Source: Streptomyces sp. DG2A-72 (GTDB taxonomy: Bacteria; Actinomycetota; Actinomycetes; Streptomycetales; Streptomycetaceae). From it: 64,000 nucleotides of DNA. Below the pieces are notes generated by a model. It did not search any database. It was not told where the DNA came from and saw only the letters and a program-made list of their open reading frames with translations. Below, in pieces: positions 35,266 through 43,129 of the stretch. The translations under genes were made by a program, and so were the position numbers. How positions within the stretch are numbered: position 1 is the first letter of the stretch; each line of letters starts with the position of its first letter. Where the stretch lies: NCBI RefSeq assembly GCF_030499575.1, contig NZ_JASTLC010000001.1, positions 9,510,001-9,574,000 of the forward strand. The letters are read 5' to 3'.

Positions 35266-36039
35266 ATGACCGGCGTTTCCACGCTCGACCGCCCCCCGCA
35301 GCCGTCGGCGCCCACCCGCTACACCGTCACCGTCGCGCGAACGGAGGAGGACGTCCGGGCCGCGCAGCGCCTGCGCCACGACGTCTTCGCCGGCGAGATG
35401 GGCGCGCTTCTTTCCACCCCGCAGCCGGGTCACGACATCGACGCCTTCGACGCGTACTGCGACCACCTGCTGGTCCGCGACACGATCACCGACCAGGTCG
35501 TCGGCACCTACCGGCTGCTGCCGCCGGACCGCGCCGCGGTCGCCGGACGCCTGTACTCGGAGGGCGAGTTCGACCTCTCCGCGCTCGACCCGATCCGCCC
35601 GGGCCTCGTAGAGGTCGGCCGCTCCTGCGTCCACCCCGACCACCGGGACGGCGCGGTCATCGGCCTGATCTGGGCCGGGATAGCGCGCTACATGGTCGAC
35701 AACGGCCACGAGTGGCTCGCCGGCTGCTGCTCCATCCCGCTCGCCGACGGCGGCGCCCTCGCGGCCGGCACCTGGGACCGGGTGCAGGACAAGTACCTTG
35801 CTCCGGAGGAGTACCGGGTACGTCCGCTGCTGCCCTGGAGCCCGGAGGGCGTGGCGCGTCCCGCCACCCGGACCGAGCTGCCGCCCCTGCTGCGCGGCTA
35901 CCTCCGCCTCGGCGCCTGGGTGTGCGCGGAGCCCGCTCACGACCCGGACTTCGGGGTCGCCGACCTGTACGTGCTGCTGTCGATGCGCCGGGTCAACCCG
36001 CGCTATCTGAAGCACTTCCTCTCCCTCGTCCCGGCCTGA
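35266..36039 (+). CDS. Ornithine-ACP N-acyltransferase-like GNAT protein (OlsB-like)
   Basis: A 257-residue acyltransferase of the hemolysin/OlsB group: VARTEEDVRAAQRLRHDVFA then GHDIDAFDAYCDHLLVRD, VGTYRLLPP, VEVGRSCVHPDHRDGAV, and DLYVLLSMRRVNPRYLKHFL. OlsB adds a 3-hydroxy fatty acid to ornithine, the first step of ornithine lipid synthesis. The next gene is an OlsA-like O-acyltransferase that would finish the lipid, and the stop/start overlap TGATG couples them. Function is inferred from the pairing and family. Confidence 0.82.
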   Translation: MTGVSTLDRPPQPSAPTRYTVTVARTEEDVRAAQRLRHDVFAGEMGALLSTPQPGHDIDAFDAYCDHLLVRDTITDQVVGTYRLLPPDRAAVAGRLYSEGEFDLSALDPIRPGLVEVGRSCVHPDHRDGAVIGLIWAGIARYMVDNGHEWLAGCCSIPLADGGALAAGTWDRVQDKYLAPEEYRVRPLLPWSPEGVARPATRTELPPLLRGYLRLGAWVCAEPAHDPDFGVADLYVLLSMRRVNPRYLKHFLSLVPA

Positions 36040-37025
36040 TGAGCGACCTGCGTACGGGGCTGCCGCAGCGCCTCGGCCCGGCCGCGGCCGTCGGACGGAC
36101 CTTGACCCAGCGGCGCGGGGGCGGGGCGGCGGCCGTGCACCGCCCCGTCATACCGAGCAGCGCCTGGCTGCCCACCGCACCCTGCTCGCCGCAGATCTGT
36201 GTCACATCCGTGCGGTCTGTGACGGACGTGCCGCGCGCCGTGCTGCGGATCGTGGCGATGCTGGCGGTGCTCCTGTTCGGCATCATGCTGATGCCGGTGT
36301 TCGGGAGCGTCCCCGCGGCCCGGCGCGACGCGCTGGTCCGACGGTGGAGCCGGGCCGTGGTGCAGGCGGCCGGCGTCCGCGTCCGCATCACCGGCGCAGC
36401 CGCGCCCACCGGGGGCATGCTGCTCGTCGCCAACCACATCTCGTGGCTGGACATCCCGCTGCTCGCCGCCGTACGCCCGGCCCGGATGCTCGCCAAGGCG
36501 GAGATCCGGCAGTGGCCGGTGGCGGGCGGGCTCACCGCGGCAAGCGGCGCCCTGTTCATCGAGCGGGACCGGCTGCGGGCGCTGCCCGAGACGGTCGCCC
36601 GGATCGCCGAGGCGATGCGTGCAGGAGCCGCGGTCGTGGCCTTCCCGGAGGGCAGCACCTGGTGCGGCCGGGCTCAGGGACCGTTCCGCCGGGCGGTGTT
36701 CCAGGCCGCGCTCGACGCTGGCGTACCCGTCCAGCCGGTCCGCCTCCACTACCGGTTCGACAACGGGCCGTCCAGCACGGCTCCCGCCTTCGTCGGCGAG
36801 GACTCCCTGCTCTCCTCGATGTGGCGGGTCGTCACGGCCCGCGGGCTCGTCGCCGAGGTCGAGATACAGGACGAGATCCCCGCGGCCAGCCACCCCGACC
36901 GCCGTGCACTCGCCCATGCCGCCCAGCCCGTCGTCGTGGGCGGCGAACTGGGATGGGCCCACGCCGCCCTGATCTCCGAGGAGTCACGGGCACGGATGCT
37001 CGCCGTCGGCCGTCCGGCCCGTTGA
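36039..37025 (+). CDS. Lysophospholipid acyltransferase family protein (OlsA-like)
   Basis: A 328-residue 1-acylglycerol-3-phosphate acyltransferase-like protein. An N-terminal tail of about 65 residues precedes a TM helix (VLRIVAMLAVLLFGIMLMPV). Then the motifs appear in order: NHISWLDIP (NHxxxxD), ASGALFIERDR, and FPEGSTWCG. With OlsB it would add the second acyl chain to make ornithine lipid, a phosphate-free membrane lipid. ATG 36039 overlaps the olsB stop by one base. Confidence 0.84.
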   Translation: MSDLRTGLPQRLGPAAAVGRTLTQRRGGGAAAVHRPVIPSSAWLPTAPCSPQICVTSVRSVTDVPRAVLRIVAMLAVLLFGIMLMPVFGSVPAARRDALVRRWSRAVVQAAGVRVRITGAAAPTGGMLLVANHISWLDIPLLAAVRPARMLAKAEIRQWPVAGGLTAASGALFIERDRLRALPETVARIAEAMRAGAAVVAFPEGSTWCGRAQGPFRRAVFQAALDAGVPVQPVRLHYRFDNGPSSTAPAFVGEDSLLSSMWRVVTARGLVAEVEIQDEIPAASHPDRRALAHAAQPVVVGGELGWAHAALISEESRARMLAVGRPAR

Positions 37026-37088
37026 CACATCGGCTGGATTTGACGCAGCGGGTGTCGGGATGGGCACTTCCACGCGGGAACGGAGGGC

Positions 37089-37117
37089 CTTCCCTCCGCG
37101 GACTACGCGGAGGGAAG
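37089..37117. terminator. Bidirectional terminator overlapping a stop codon
   Basis: CTTCCCTCCGCG and CGCGGAGGGAAG form a perfect 12-bp stem with a 5-base loop GACTA. The loop contains the TAG stop of the minus-strand oxidoreductase gene (37103-37105). It separates two convergent genes. Confidence 0.75.
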
Positions 37118-38119
37118 ACTCGCACGACCCGTGATCCGGGCGAGCCGCCGGTAGGAGTCCAGCAGGGCCTCCCGGTCGTACGTGCTCGTGGTGACCAGGA
37201 CCTCCTGCGCGCCCGTCTCCTTGAGCACCGTCTCCAGTTCACCGGCGACCTGCTCCTCGGTTCCGGCGAGGTGTCCGGTGAGGCCGGACTCGTAGAAGCC
37301 GCGCTCCTTGGTGGTCATGGTGAGGGTCTCGACGCGTTCGGCGGGTGGGAGGGGCGGGAAGGTGCCGTGGGTGCGTGAGTGGGCCATCGACCAGGCCTCG
37401 GGGACGAGGAGGCGCTGGGCTTCTTCGGGGGTGGCGGCGACGGCGATCGTGCCGGAGATGACCACGTACGGTTCGCTCGCCCAGGGCGACGGGCGGAAGT
37501 GGGCGCGGTAGTGGTCGATGCCGTGCTGCATCTTCTCGCGGTTGCGGAGGTCGCCGATCACCATCGGCAGGCCCGCGCGGGCGGCGATCGCGGCGCCCTC
37601 GCCCATGGCCAGCACGAACGGCGGGACGGCCAGGCCCTCCGCGGGACGCGCGTGCACGCCCGTCGGGGACGTACCGGTGAACCAGCCCAGCAGCTCGTCC
37701 AGTTGGGCCGCGAAGTCCTCGGCGACGTCCTTGTCGCGCCCCAGTGCCCTGCGGACGCCGTCCGTGAAGCCGACGGACCGGCCGAGACCCATGTCGATCC
37801 GGCCCGGGAAGAGGGACTCCAGCACCCCGAACTGCTCGGCCACGACCAGGGGCCGGTGATTGGGCAGCATCACACCGCCCGTCCCGACCCGGATCGTCCG
37901 GGTCGCCCCTGCCACGGCGGCGGCCAGCACGGTGGGCGCGGAACCGGCGACACCGGGGACGCCATGGTGCTCCGAGACCCAGAAGCGGTGATAGCCGAGC
38001 TCCTCCAGCTGCTGCGCGAACCGTACGGTGTCGCGCAGTGCGTCGGCGTTGGTGCCGCCCTCGCGGGTGCGGGAACGGTCGAGCACGGAGAAGAGGGTCG
38101 AGGCGATCAGGGAGCTCAT
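37103..38119 (-). CDS. LLM class flavin-dependent oxidoreductase
   Basis: A 338-residue luciferase-like monooxygenase fold. Typical blocks: QQLEELGYHRFWVSEHHGVP near residue 35, VGTGGVMLPNHRPLVVAEQF, LFPGRIDMGLGRSVG, and a C-terminal GTEEQVAGEL. It belongs to the MsnO8/YhbW-type subgroup that uses reduced FMN or F420. The substrate is unknown and no flavin reductase gene adjoins it. It stands alone between two terminators and the L32 gene. Confidence 0.87.
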   Translation of the reverse strand: MSSLIASTLFSVLDRSRTREGGTNADALRDTVRFAQQLEELGYHRFWVSEHHGVPGVAGSAPTVLAAAVAGATRTIRVGTGGVMLPNHRPLVVAEQFGVLESLFPGRIDMGLGRSVGFTDGVRRALGRDKDVAEDFAAQLDELLGWFTGTSPTGVHARPAEGLAVPPFVLAMGEGAAIAARAGLPMVIGDLRNREKMQHGIDHYRAHFRPSPWASEPYVVISGTIAVAATPEEAQRLLVPEAWSMAHSRTHGTFPPLPPAERVETLTMTTKERGFYESGLTGHLAGTEEQVAGELETVLKETGAQEVLVTTSTYDREALLDSYRRLARITGRASLPSA

Positions 38120-38178
38120 ACGGGGTTCAACGCCCGGGTGACGGTGGCATTCCCGCCGTCACCCAGCGTTGCGCCCGG

Positions 38179-38349
38179 TCAGGTTTCGGGGCGCAGCAGG
38201 CCGCGCTCGTAGGCCTTGACCAGGTGCTGCGGTACGAGGTGACGGACGCCGTCGACCGTGACCGGAACCAGCTGCGCGGGCGTGGCCTTCCACTGGGCGC
38301 GGCGGTGCCGGGTGTTGCTGCGGGACATCTTCCGCTTGGGGACGGCCAT
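38179..38349 (-). CDS. rpmF: 50S ribosomal protein L32, zinc-free paralogue
   Basis: A 56-residue L32 starting [20 protein letters not shown] then [14 protein letters not shown]. Normal L32 holds a zinc ion with four cysteines; this copy has none, so it is the C-minus type that replaces the zinc form when zinc is scarce. A Zur-like box lies 60 bases before the start, which fits that role. ATG 38349 is chosen because all L32 proteins begin MAVPKRK. It is convergent with nothing nearby and probably monocistronic. Confidence 0.9.
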   Translation of the reverse strand: MAVPKRKMSRSNTRHRRAQWKATPAQLVPVTVDGVRHLVPQHLVKAYERGLLRPET

Positions 38350-38409
38350 GGGACTCCTTCTTCGCAAGCGGTGCGGGGTGCACCGGCGTGGGCACCCCGC
38401 GACGCTATA

Positions 38410-38430
38410 TGAAAATGGATCCCATTAACA
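38410..38430 (-). promoter_or_regulatory. Zur-type zinc box upstream of rpmF paralogue
   Basis: TGAAAATGGATCCCATTAACA is a near palindrome with arms TGAAAATGG and CCATTAACA (two mismatches) and matches the streptomycete Zur consensus TGAAAATGATTTTCATTTTCA in its left half closely. Zur represses zinc-free ribosomal protein genes when zinc is present. It is AT-rich in a GC-rich region. Confidence 0.75.
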
Positions 38431-38501
38431 AATGGGCCTTCAGTGTGGTTCGCTGCCGACGCCCAGCAGGAAGCCGGCCGGGATGGAGGCGAGGCCGGTC
38501 G

Positions 38502-38606
38502 TCACCATGTGCGGTACTCCCTCGGGCCCTGCTGCGTCATCGGGCCGCTCGTGCGCTTCCGGCGGTACAGCAGGAATCCGCCGACGGACAGCAGCATCGC
38601 TTTCAT
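38502..38606 (-). CDS. Possible small membrane peptide
   Basis: A 34-residue frame from ATG 38606 (AGAGG nine bases upstream) encoding MKAMLLSVGGFLLYRRKRTS followed by a polar tail. Third positions are almost all G or C. One short hydrophobic stretch and a basic patch suggest a single-span membrane peptide. It lies upstream of the Zur box and the L32 gene on the same strand. No family was recognised, and it may not be expressed. Confidence 0.35.
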   Translation of the reverse strand: MKAMLLSVGGFLLYRRKRTSGPMTQQGPREYRTW

Positions 38607-38743
38607 GCCGAACCGCCTCTGGGCGCGGCGCGGCAAGTGAAAATCCGGATGGTCGGATGCGGAGTACGGCAGCGGGTTCTTTCGGTAATCAACCACTGGG
38701 ATGACTTGATGTCCGGGCATGGCGCATTGGCTAGGGTGAGGGC

Positions 38744-39259
38744 GTGACAGACAGCAACCAGCGCCCGCTGGCAGTGTTCGATCTGGACAACACCCTCGCC
38801 GACACCGCCCACCGGCAGCGGTTCCTGGAGCGCAAGCCGCGCGACTGGGACGCCTTCTTCGCCGCCGCGCCGCAGGACCCGCCGATCGCGGAGGGCGTCG
38901 CGCTGCTGCTGGAGCGCGCCGAGGAGTGCGAGGTCGTCTATCTGACCGGTCGGCCCGAGCGCTGCCGGCGCGACACGCTCGACTGGCTGGCGGCGCAGGG
39001 ACTGCCGGAGGGGCGGGTCTTCATGCGGCGCGACGCAGGGCGGGCGGGTGGGAGTAGAGGTGACTTCCGGCCCGCCCGGCGCATCAAGCTGGAGATCCTG
39101 CGCCGCCTCGCCCGGGACCGGGTGATCCGGGTTCTCGTGGACGACGACGAGCTGGTGTGCGAGGACGCCGAACGGGCCGGGTTCACCGTCGTGCGCGCGC
39201 GCTGGACCGCCCCTTCCGCCGCGCTGAAGGTGGCGCAGGAGCGGGAGGGGCGGACCTGA
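38744..39259 (+). CDS. HAD superfamily phosphatase (PseT/PNK-like)
   Basis: A 171-residue HAD hydrolase from GTG 38744. Motif I is AVFDLDNTLADTAHRQRFL, motif II VVYLTGRPERCRRDTLDWL, motif III is the Lys in RRIKLEILRRLA and motif IV VRVLVDDDELVCEDA in the form IRVLVDDDE. This layout resembles polynucleotide 3'-phosphatase-like HAD enzymes, but the substrate is unknown. A TAGGGT box at 38732-38737 is six bases before the GTG, so the message may be leaderless. Confidence 0.83.
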   Translation: MTDSNQRPLAVFDLDNTLADTAHRQRFLERKPRDWDAFFAAAPQDPPIAEGVALLLERAEECEVVYLTGRPERCRRDTLDWLAAQGLPEGRVFMRRDAGRAGGSRGDFRPARRIKLEILRRLARDRVIRVLVDDDELVCEDAERAGFTVVRARWTAPSAALKVAQEREGRT

Positions 39260-39308
39260 GCGCCGGTGTCCGAACCCCGGTCGGATCGGCGCACGTGAGT
39301 GGGGCTCC

Positions 39309-39524
39309 TCAGCCCGGTTCGTCCAGCCGGAACCCCACCTTCAGGCCGACCTGCCAGTGCGCGATCTGCCCCTCCTCGATCTGACCCCTCACCTGGGTCA
39401 CCTCGAACCAGTCCAGGTTGTGCAGGGTCTGCGAGGCGCGGGTGATGCCGTTGCGGACGGCCTGGTCGACACCGTCGGGCGAGGTGCCGACGATCTCGGT
39501 GACCCGGTAGATGTGGTTCGTCAT
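39309..39524 (-). CDS. Dodecin (flavin-binding) family protein
   Basis: A 71-residue dodecin: HIYRVTEIVGTSPDGVDQAV, then ASQTLHNLDWFEVTQVRGQI with the flavin-stacking Trp, and AHWQVGLKVGFRLDEP. Dodecins form 12-mers that store FMN/FAD or CoA. ATG 39524 has a fair ribosome-binding site (GGAGAG-like GAGGAGC on the coding strand). It is convergent with the HAD gene and its leader overlaps debris of a decayed deacetylase gene. Confidence 0.9.
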   Translation of the reverse strand: MTNHIYRVTEIVGTSPDGVDQAVRNGITRASQTLHNLDWFEVTQVRGQIEEGQIAHWQVGLKVGFRLDEPG

Positions 39525-39733
39525 GCGGGTGCTCCTCTCCGCCGTGACACCTGCGTCACTCGTCACTCCACCGTGCCCCAAGGTGCGGCGGAGCGCGACA
39601 CGCCGCGTAGGCCAGTTCACGCATCGGGTGCGAGTCGTGCCGACGCCGGGCCGCCTCGAAGCGGGCGGTGAAGCACATGGCTGGGTCCGGCCATGGGCCG
39701 CCGCGCCACAGAGTGTGCGTCGGGTGTACGGGA

Positions 39734-39930
39734 TCAGCCGGGCGCTGCTGCCGCCGTGGGGGACGGGGAGATCATGCCGGCGCACAGATTGCGTGCGGCC
39801 GGCCCCTGCGCGATGCGCGGGATCGCGGCGACCGTGTTGGCGGGCCAGTCGTGCATGAGGATGACCTGGCCGTTGGTGAGCCGGTCGGCGGCCGCCACGA
39901 TCGCGTGGTCGCGACCGAGCGAAACATTCG
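39734..39930 (-). pseudogene. Polysaccharide deacetylase/xylanase C-terminal remnant
   Basis: About 60 codons read DHAIVAAADRLTNGQVILMH then DWPANTVAAIPRIAQ and NLCAGMISP with a TGA at 39734-39736. This is the C-terminal end of a CE4 deacetylase (the LMHD motif of motif 5 is present). Upstream on this strand the frame loses similarity and no catalytic N-terminal motif is found. The rest of the 39.5-40.0 kb gap holds no other gene that I can support. Confidence 0.6.
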
Positions 39931-40027
39931 TGGTGCTGTGCAGGGGATATGCGTTGGTGTGCGCAAAAGAGAGGCGATGGCAGAGAGTAGAGCTTCGAAC
40001 GTTTCGGAGCGATTCCGGACAACGAAA

Positions 40028-40058
40028 TGGGGCAGGTGCCAAGACGGCACCTGCCCCA
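40028..40058 (-). terminator. Rho-independent terminator of the egt operon
   Basis: A 13-bp stem TGGGGCAGGTGCC/GGCACCTGCCCCA with a 5-base loop, followed on the minus strand by TTTCGTT. It lies 17 bases past the egtD stop. Confidence 0.85.
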
Positions 40059-40074
40059 GCTGAGTGGGTGAACG

Positions 40075-41037
40075 TCAGCGCACCACGCTGAGTGACAGCG
40101 CGAACCGGCCCTCGCCGTCCGTCCACCAGTGGGCCAGATCGAGCCCCGCCGCGGACAACTCGGCGCGCACGCCCTCCTTCCGGAATTTCGCCGACACCTC
40201 CGTGCGCAGTTCCTCGCCCGCCGCGAAATCGATGGCGAGATCGAGCGCCGGCACCTTCACGGTCTGCGCGGTACGGGAGCGCAGCCGCATCTCGATCCAT
40301 TCGTTGGCGGTGTCCCAGAGGGCCACGTGCTCGAACGCCTCGGGATCGAAGTCGGCGCCCAACTCACGGTTGACGACGGTCAGTACGTTCTTGTTGAACG
40401 CGGCCGTCACCCCGGCCGCGTCGTCGTACGCCCGCACCAGGACCTGCTCGTCCTTGATCAGGTCCGTGCCGAGCAGCAGCGCGTCGCCGGGGGAGAGCAG
40501 GGCACGGACCGAGGCGAAGAAGGTCGCCCGTTCCTCGGGCAGCAGATTGCCGATCGTGCCGCCGAGGAAGGCCAGCAGTCGGGGGCCCGGCGTGTCCGGC
40601 AGCTCCACCCGGGCGGTGAAGTCGGCGATCAGCGCGTGCACGCTCAGCCCCGGCCGCTCCTCGATGAGGGCGTGCCCGGCCTGGGTGAGGGCGCTGTCGC
40701 TGACGTCGACCGGGACGTACGTGTGCAGGTCGGTGAGCGCGTCGATGAGGTAGCGGGTCTTCTCGGAGGAGCCGGAGCCGAGTTCGACCAGGGTGCGGGC
40801 GTGGGCCGCGGCGGCGATCTCGTCGGCCCGGGTGATCAGGATCTCCCGTTCGGCGCGCGTCGGGTAGTACTCGGGCAACTCGGTGATCTGCTCGAAGAGT
40901 TCGCTGCCGTGGGCGTCGTAGAACCACTTCGGCGGCAGTGTCTTGGGTGTGCGGGTCAGGCCGTGCAGGACGTCGGCGCGCAGGGCGGCCTCGGTGGCGT
41001 CCTCGGGCAGGGTGCGGGTGAGAACGAACGGGCTCAC
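40075..41037 (-). CDS. egtD: L-histidine N(alpha)-methyltransferase
   Basis: A 320-residue SAM methyltransferase that makes hercynine (trimethylhistidine), the first step of ergothioneine synthesis. Key blocks: LPPKWFYDAHGSELFEQITE, YYPTRAEREIL, SAM-binding LVELGSGSSEKTRYL, YVPVDVS, LLAFLGGTIGNL and ELGADFDPEAFEH. It is the last gene of egtABCD; its start overlaps the egtC stop by 4 bases. A good terminator follows. Confidence 0.95.
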   Translation of the reverse strand: MSPFVLTRTLPEDATEAALRADVLHGLTRTPKTLPPKWFYDAHGSELFEQITELPEYYPTRAEREILITRADEIAAAAHARTLVELGSGSSEKTRYLIDALTDLHTYVPVDVSDSALTQAGHALIEERPGLSVHALIADFTARVELPDTPGPRLLAFLGGTIGNLLPEERATFFASVRALLSPGDALLLGTDLIKDEQVLVRAYDDAAGVTAAFNKNVLTVVNRELGADFDPEAFEHVALWDTANEWIEMRLRSRTAQTVKVPALDLAIDFAAGEELRTEVSAKFRKEGVRAELSAAGLDLAHWWTDGEGRFALSLSVVR

Positions 41038-41819
41038 GTACGGGGCTCCTTCGGTGGTGCCGTTGCCATGTCGCCGGTCGGGTCCTTGAGCGGGGTGAGC
41101 AGCACGTCGGTGCGGCTCGCCGTGAGGAGGGTGCGGTCGGGGACCTCCTGCCAGCGCGGGTCGTCGTCGTAGGGCTCAGAGGCCACGACCGTGCCGGGGC
41201 CCGGGAGGTACCAGAGGGTGTCGCCCCAGGCCGTCGCGGCGATCGTCGCGCCGTCCGTGAGGAGCAGGTTGAGCCGGGAGCCGGGGGCCGCCGCGGCGAC
41301 CTCCGAGACCGTGTCGGCGAGCGCCTGGCCCGCGTCGTCGCCGGTGCGCAGCCGGTTCAGCACCACTGCCCAGACGAGCGCCGAATCGCAGCGGGCCTCC
41401 AGTGACAGCAGGTCCGCCGCGGGCAGTTGCCGGGCGAGCGGGGCGAGCGAGCCGGGCCAGCCCTTGACGGCGCCGTTGTGGCTGAACAGCCACCGGTCCG
41501 CGGCGAACGGTGCCGCCGCGGCCTCCCCGTCCGCCCCCGCCTCGGTCGCGTCCCGGACGGCGGCGAGCAGAGCCGTCGTACGGACGACCCGGGCGAGGTC
41601 CGCGAAGGACAGGTCCGCCCAGATGGGGCCGGCGCGGCGGTAGCGCGCCGGAACCGGGTCCCCCTCCGCGTACCAACCGATGCCGAAACCATCGGCGTTG
41701 ACGGTGCCGTACCGCTGCCGCCGGGGCGCCCACGACTGCTGGAACAGGCCGTGCGGCGGCTCCACCAGCAGTCGGCGCACCGGCAACAGCGGGCCGACGT
41801 ACGCCAGATGACGGCACAT
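41034..41819 (-). CDS. egtC: Gamma-glutamyl-hercynylcysteine sulfoxide hydrolase
   Basis: A 261-residue class II glutamine amidotransferase-like hydrolase. After Met removal Cys2 (MCRHLAYVG) is the N-terminal nucleophile. NADGFGIGWY and FSHNGAVKGWPGS are the conserved Gln-site blocks. It removes glutamate from the sulfoxide made by EgtB. It overlaps egtB upstream and egtD downstream by 3-4 bases, so expression is coupled. Confidence 0.94.
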   Translation of the reverse strand: MCRHLAYVGPLLPVRRLLVEPPHGLFQQSWAPRRQRYGTVNADGFGIGWYAEGDPVPARYRRAGPIWADLSFADLARVVRTTALLAAVRDATEAGADGEAAAAPFAADRWLFSHNGAVKGWPGSLAPLARQLPAADLLSLEARCDSALVWAVVLNRLRTGDDAGQALADTVSEVAAAAPGSRLNLLLTDGATIAATAWGDTLWYLPGPGTVVASEPYDDDPRWQEVPDRTLLTASRTDVLLTPLKDPTGDMATAPPKEPRT

Positions 41820-43129
41820 CAGACGTCCCCCGAGCGGGCCGTGCGGAAGCCGGAGAAGATCTGCCGACGGATCGGATAGTCCCAGTTGCGGAAGGTGCCC
41901 CGGCACGCGACCGCGTCCACGGCGAACGCACCGCCGCGCAGCACCTTGTGATCGGGGCCGAAGAACACCTCCGAGTACTCCTTGTACGGGAACGCCTGGA
42001 ACCCCGGGTACGGCAGGAAGTCGCTCGCCGTCCACTCCCACACGTCACCGATCAACTGCCGTACGCCCAGCGGCGATTCGCCCTCCGGATAGCTGCCCGC
42101 CGGGGCCGGGCGAAGGTGCCGCTGGCCGAGGTTGGCGTGTTCCGGCGCCGGATCGGCGTCGCCCCACGGGTAGCGCATCGAGCGGTCGCCGGCCGGGTCG
42201 TGCCGGGCGGCCTTCTCCCACTCCGCCTCGGTGGGCAGCCTGCGCCCGGCCCAGCGGGCGTAGGCGTCGGCCTCGTACCAGCACACGTGCAGCACCGGCT
42301 CGTCGGGCGGCACGACCTCGGTCACGCCGAAGCGGCGGCGCAGCCACTGCTTGCCGTCGCGCTTCCAGTACAGCGGCGCGGTGACGGAGTTCTTGCGGAT
42401 GTGCGCCCAGCCCTCGGACGTCCACCAGCGCGGGTCGTCGTAGCCGCCGTCCTCGATGAACGCCTGGTAGGCGCCGTTCGTCACCGGCGTCGTGTCGATG
42501 TAGAAGGGCGCCACCTCGCGCAGGTGCGCGGGACGTTCGTTGTCCAGTGCCCAGGGCTCGGTGGAGGTGCCCATGGTGAACGGGCCGCCGGGGACCAGGA
42601 CTTCGGCCGGACCGGTGAACAGCGGAACGGGCTCAGGGTCCGGGGCGGTGAGCGCCTGCGGGCCCTTGCGGAGCTGATGGGTGATCAGCATCGTCTCGTC
42701 GTGCTGCTGTTCGTGCTGGGCGATCATCCCGAAGGCGAACCCGGCCTCCGTGAGCCGCGTCCCGTGGAACGCGGTGCTCTCCAGCACGTCCATGACCCGC
42801 CCGCGCACCTCCGACGCGTACCGCCGGGCCTCGTCGGGCGGCAGCAGAGGCAGTGAGGGGCGCTCGGCGCGCGGGTGCTCGAAGGCGTCGTACAGGCCGT
42901 CGATCTCGGGCCGCATCGCCTCCCGCCCGGCGACGGTCCGCAGCAGCCACTGCTCCTCCTGGTTGCCGATGTGGGCGAGGTCCCACACCAGCGGGGACAT
43001 CAGCGGCGAGTGCTGCGCGGTGAGGTCGGGGTCCTCGACACAGGAGGTGAGGAGCGTGGTGCGGTCGCGGGCCGTGGTGAGGGTGGCCAGCGCCTGCTCC
43101 CGGAGCTTGTCTTCTTCGGGGGCGGTCAT
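41819..43129 (-). CDS. egtB: Hercynine oxygenase (sulfoxide synthase)
   Basis: A 436-residue iron enzyme that joins gamma-glutamylcysteine (or cysteine) to hercynine with oxygen. The N-terminal DinB-like part carries the iron ligands: His in DLAHIGNQEEQWLL and HxxxH in IAQHEQQHDET. The C-terminal FGE-sulfatase/C-type-lectin-like domain shows FTMGTSTEPWALDNERPAH, RLPTEAEWEKAAR and VWEWTASDF. ATG 43129 overlaps the egtA stop (ATGA), which fixes the start. Confidence 0.95.
   Translation of the reverse strand: MTAPEEDKLREQALATLTTARDRTTLLTSCVEDPDLTAQHSPLMSPLVWDLAHIGNQEEQWLLRTVAGREAMRPEIDGLYDAFEHPRAERPSLPLLPPDEARRYASEVRGRVMDVLESTAFHGTRLTEAGFAFGMIAQHEQQHDETMLITHQLRKGPQALTAPDPEPVPLFTGPAEVLVPGGPFTMGTSTEPWALDNERPAHLREVAPFYIDTTPVTNGAYQAFIEDGGYDDPRWWTSEGWAHIRKNSVTAPLYWKRDGKQWLRRRFGVTEVVPPDEPVLHVCWYEADAYARWAGRRLPTEAEWEKAARHDPAGDRSMRYPWGDADPAPEHANLGQRHLRPAPAGSYPEGESPLGVRQLIGDVWEWTASDFLPYPGFQAFPYKEYSEVFFGPDHKVLRGGAFAVDAVACRGTFRNWDYPIRRQIFSGFRTARSGDV

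Noticed and set aside
39525..39733. A coding gene in the gap between dodecin and the deacetylase remnant
   Set aside because: The open frames there have no start signal, no family similarity and poor codon use.
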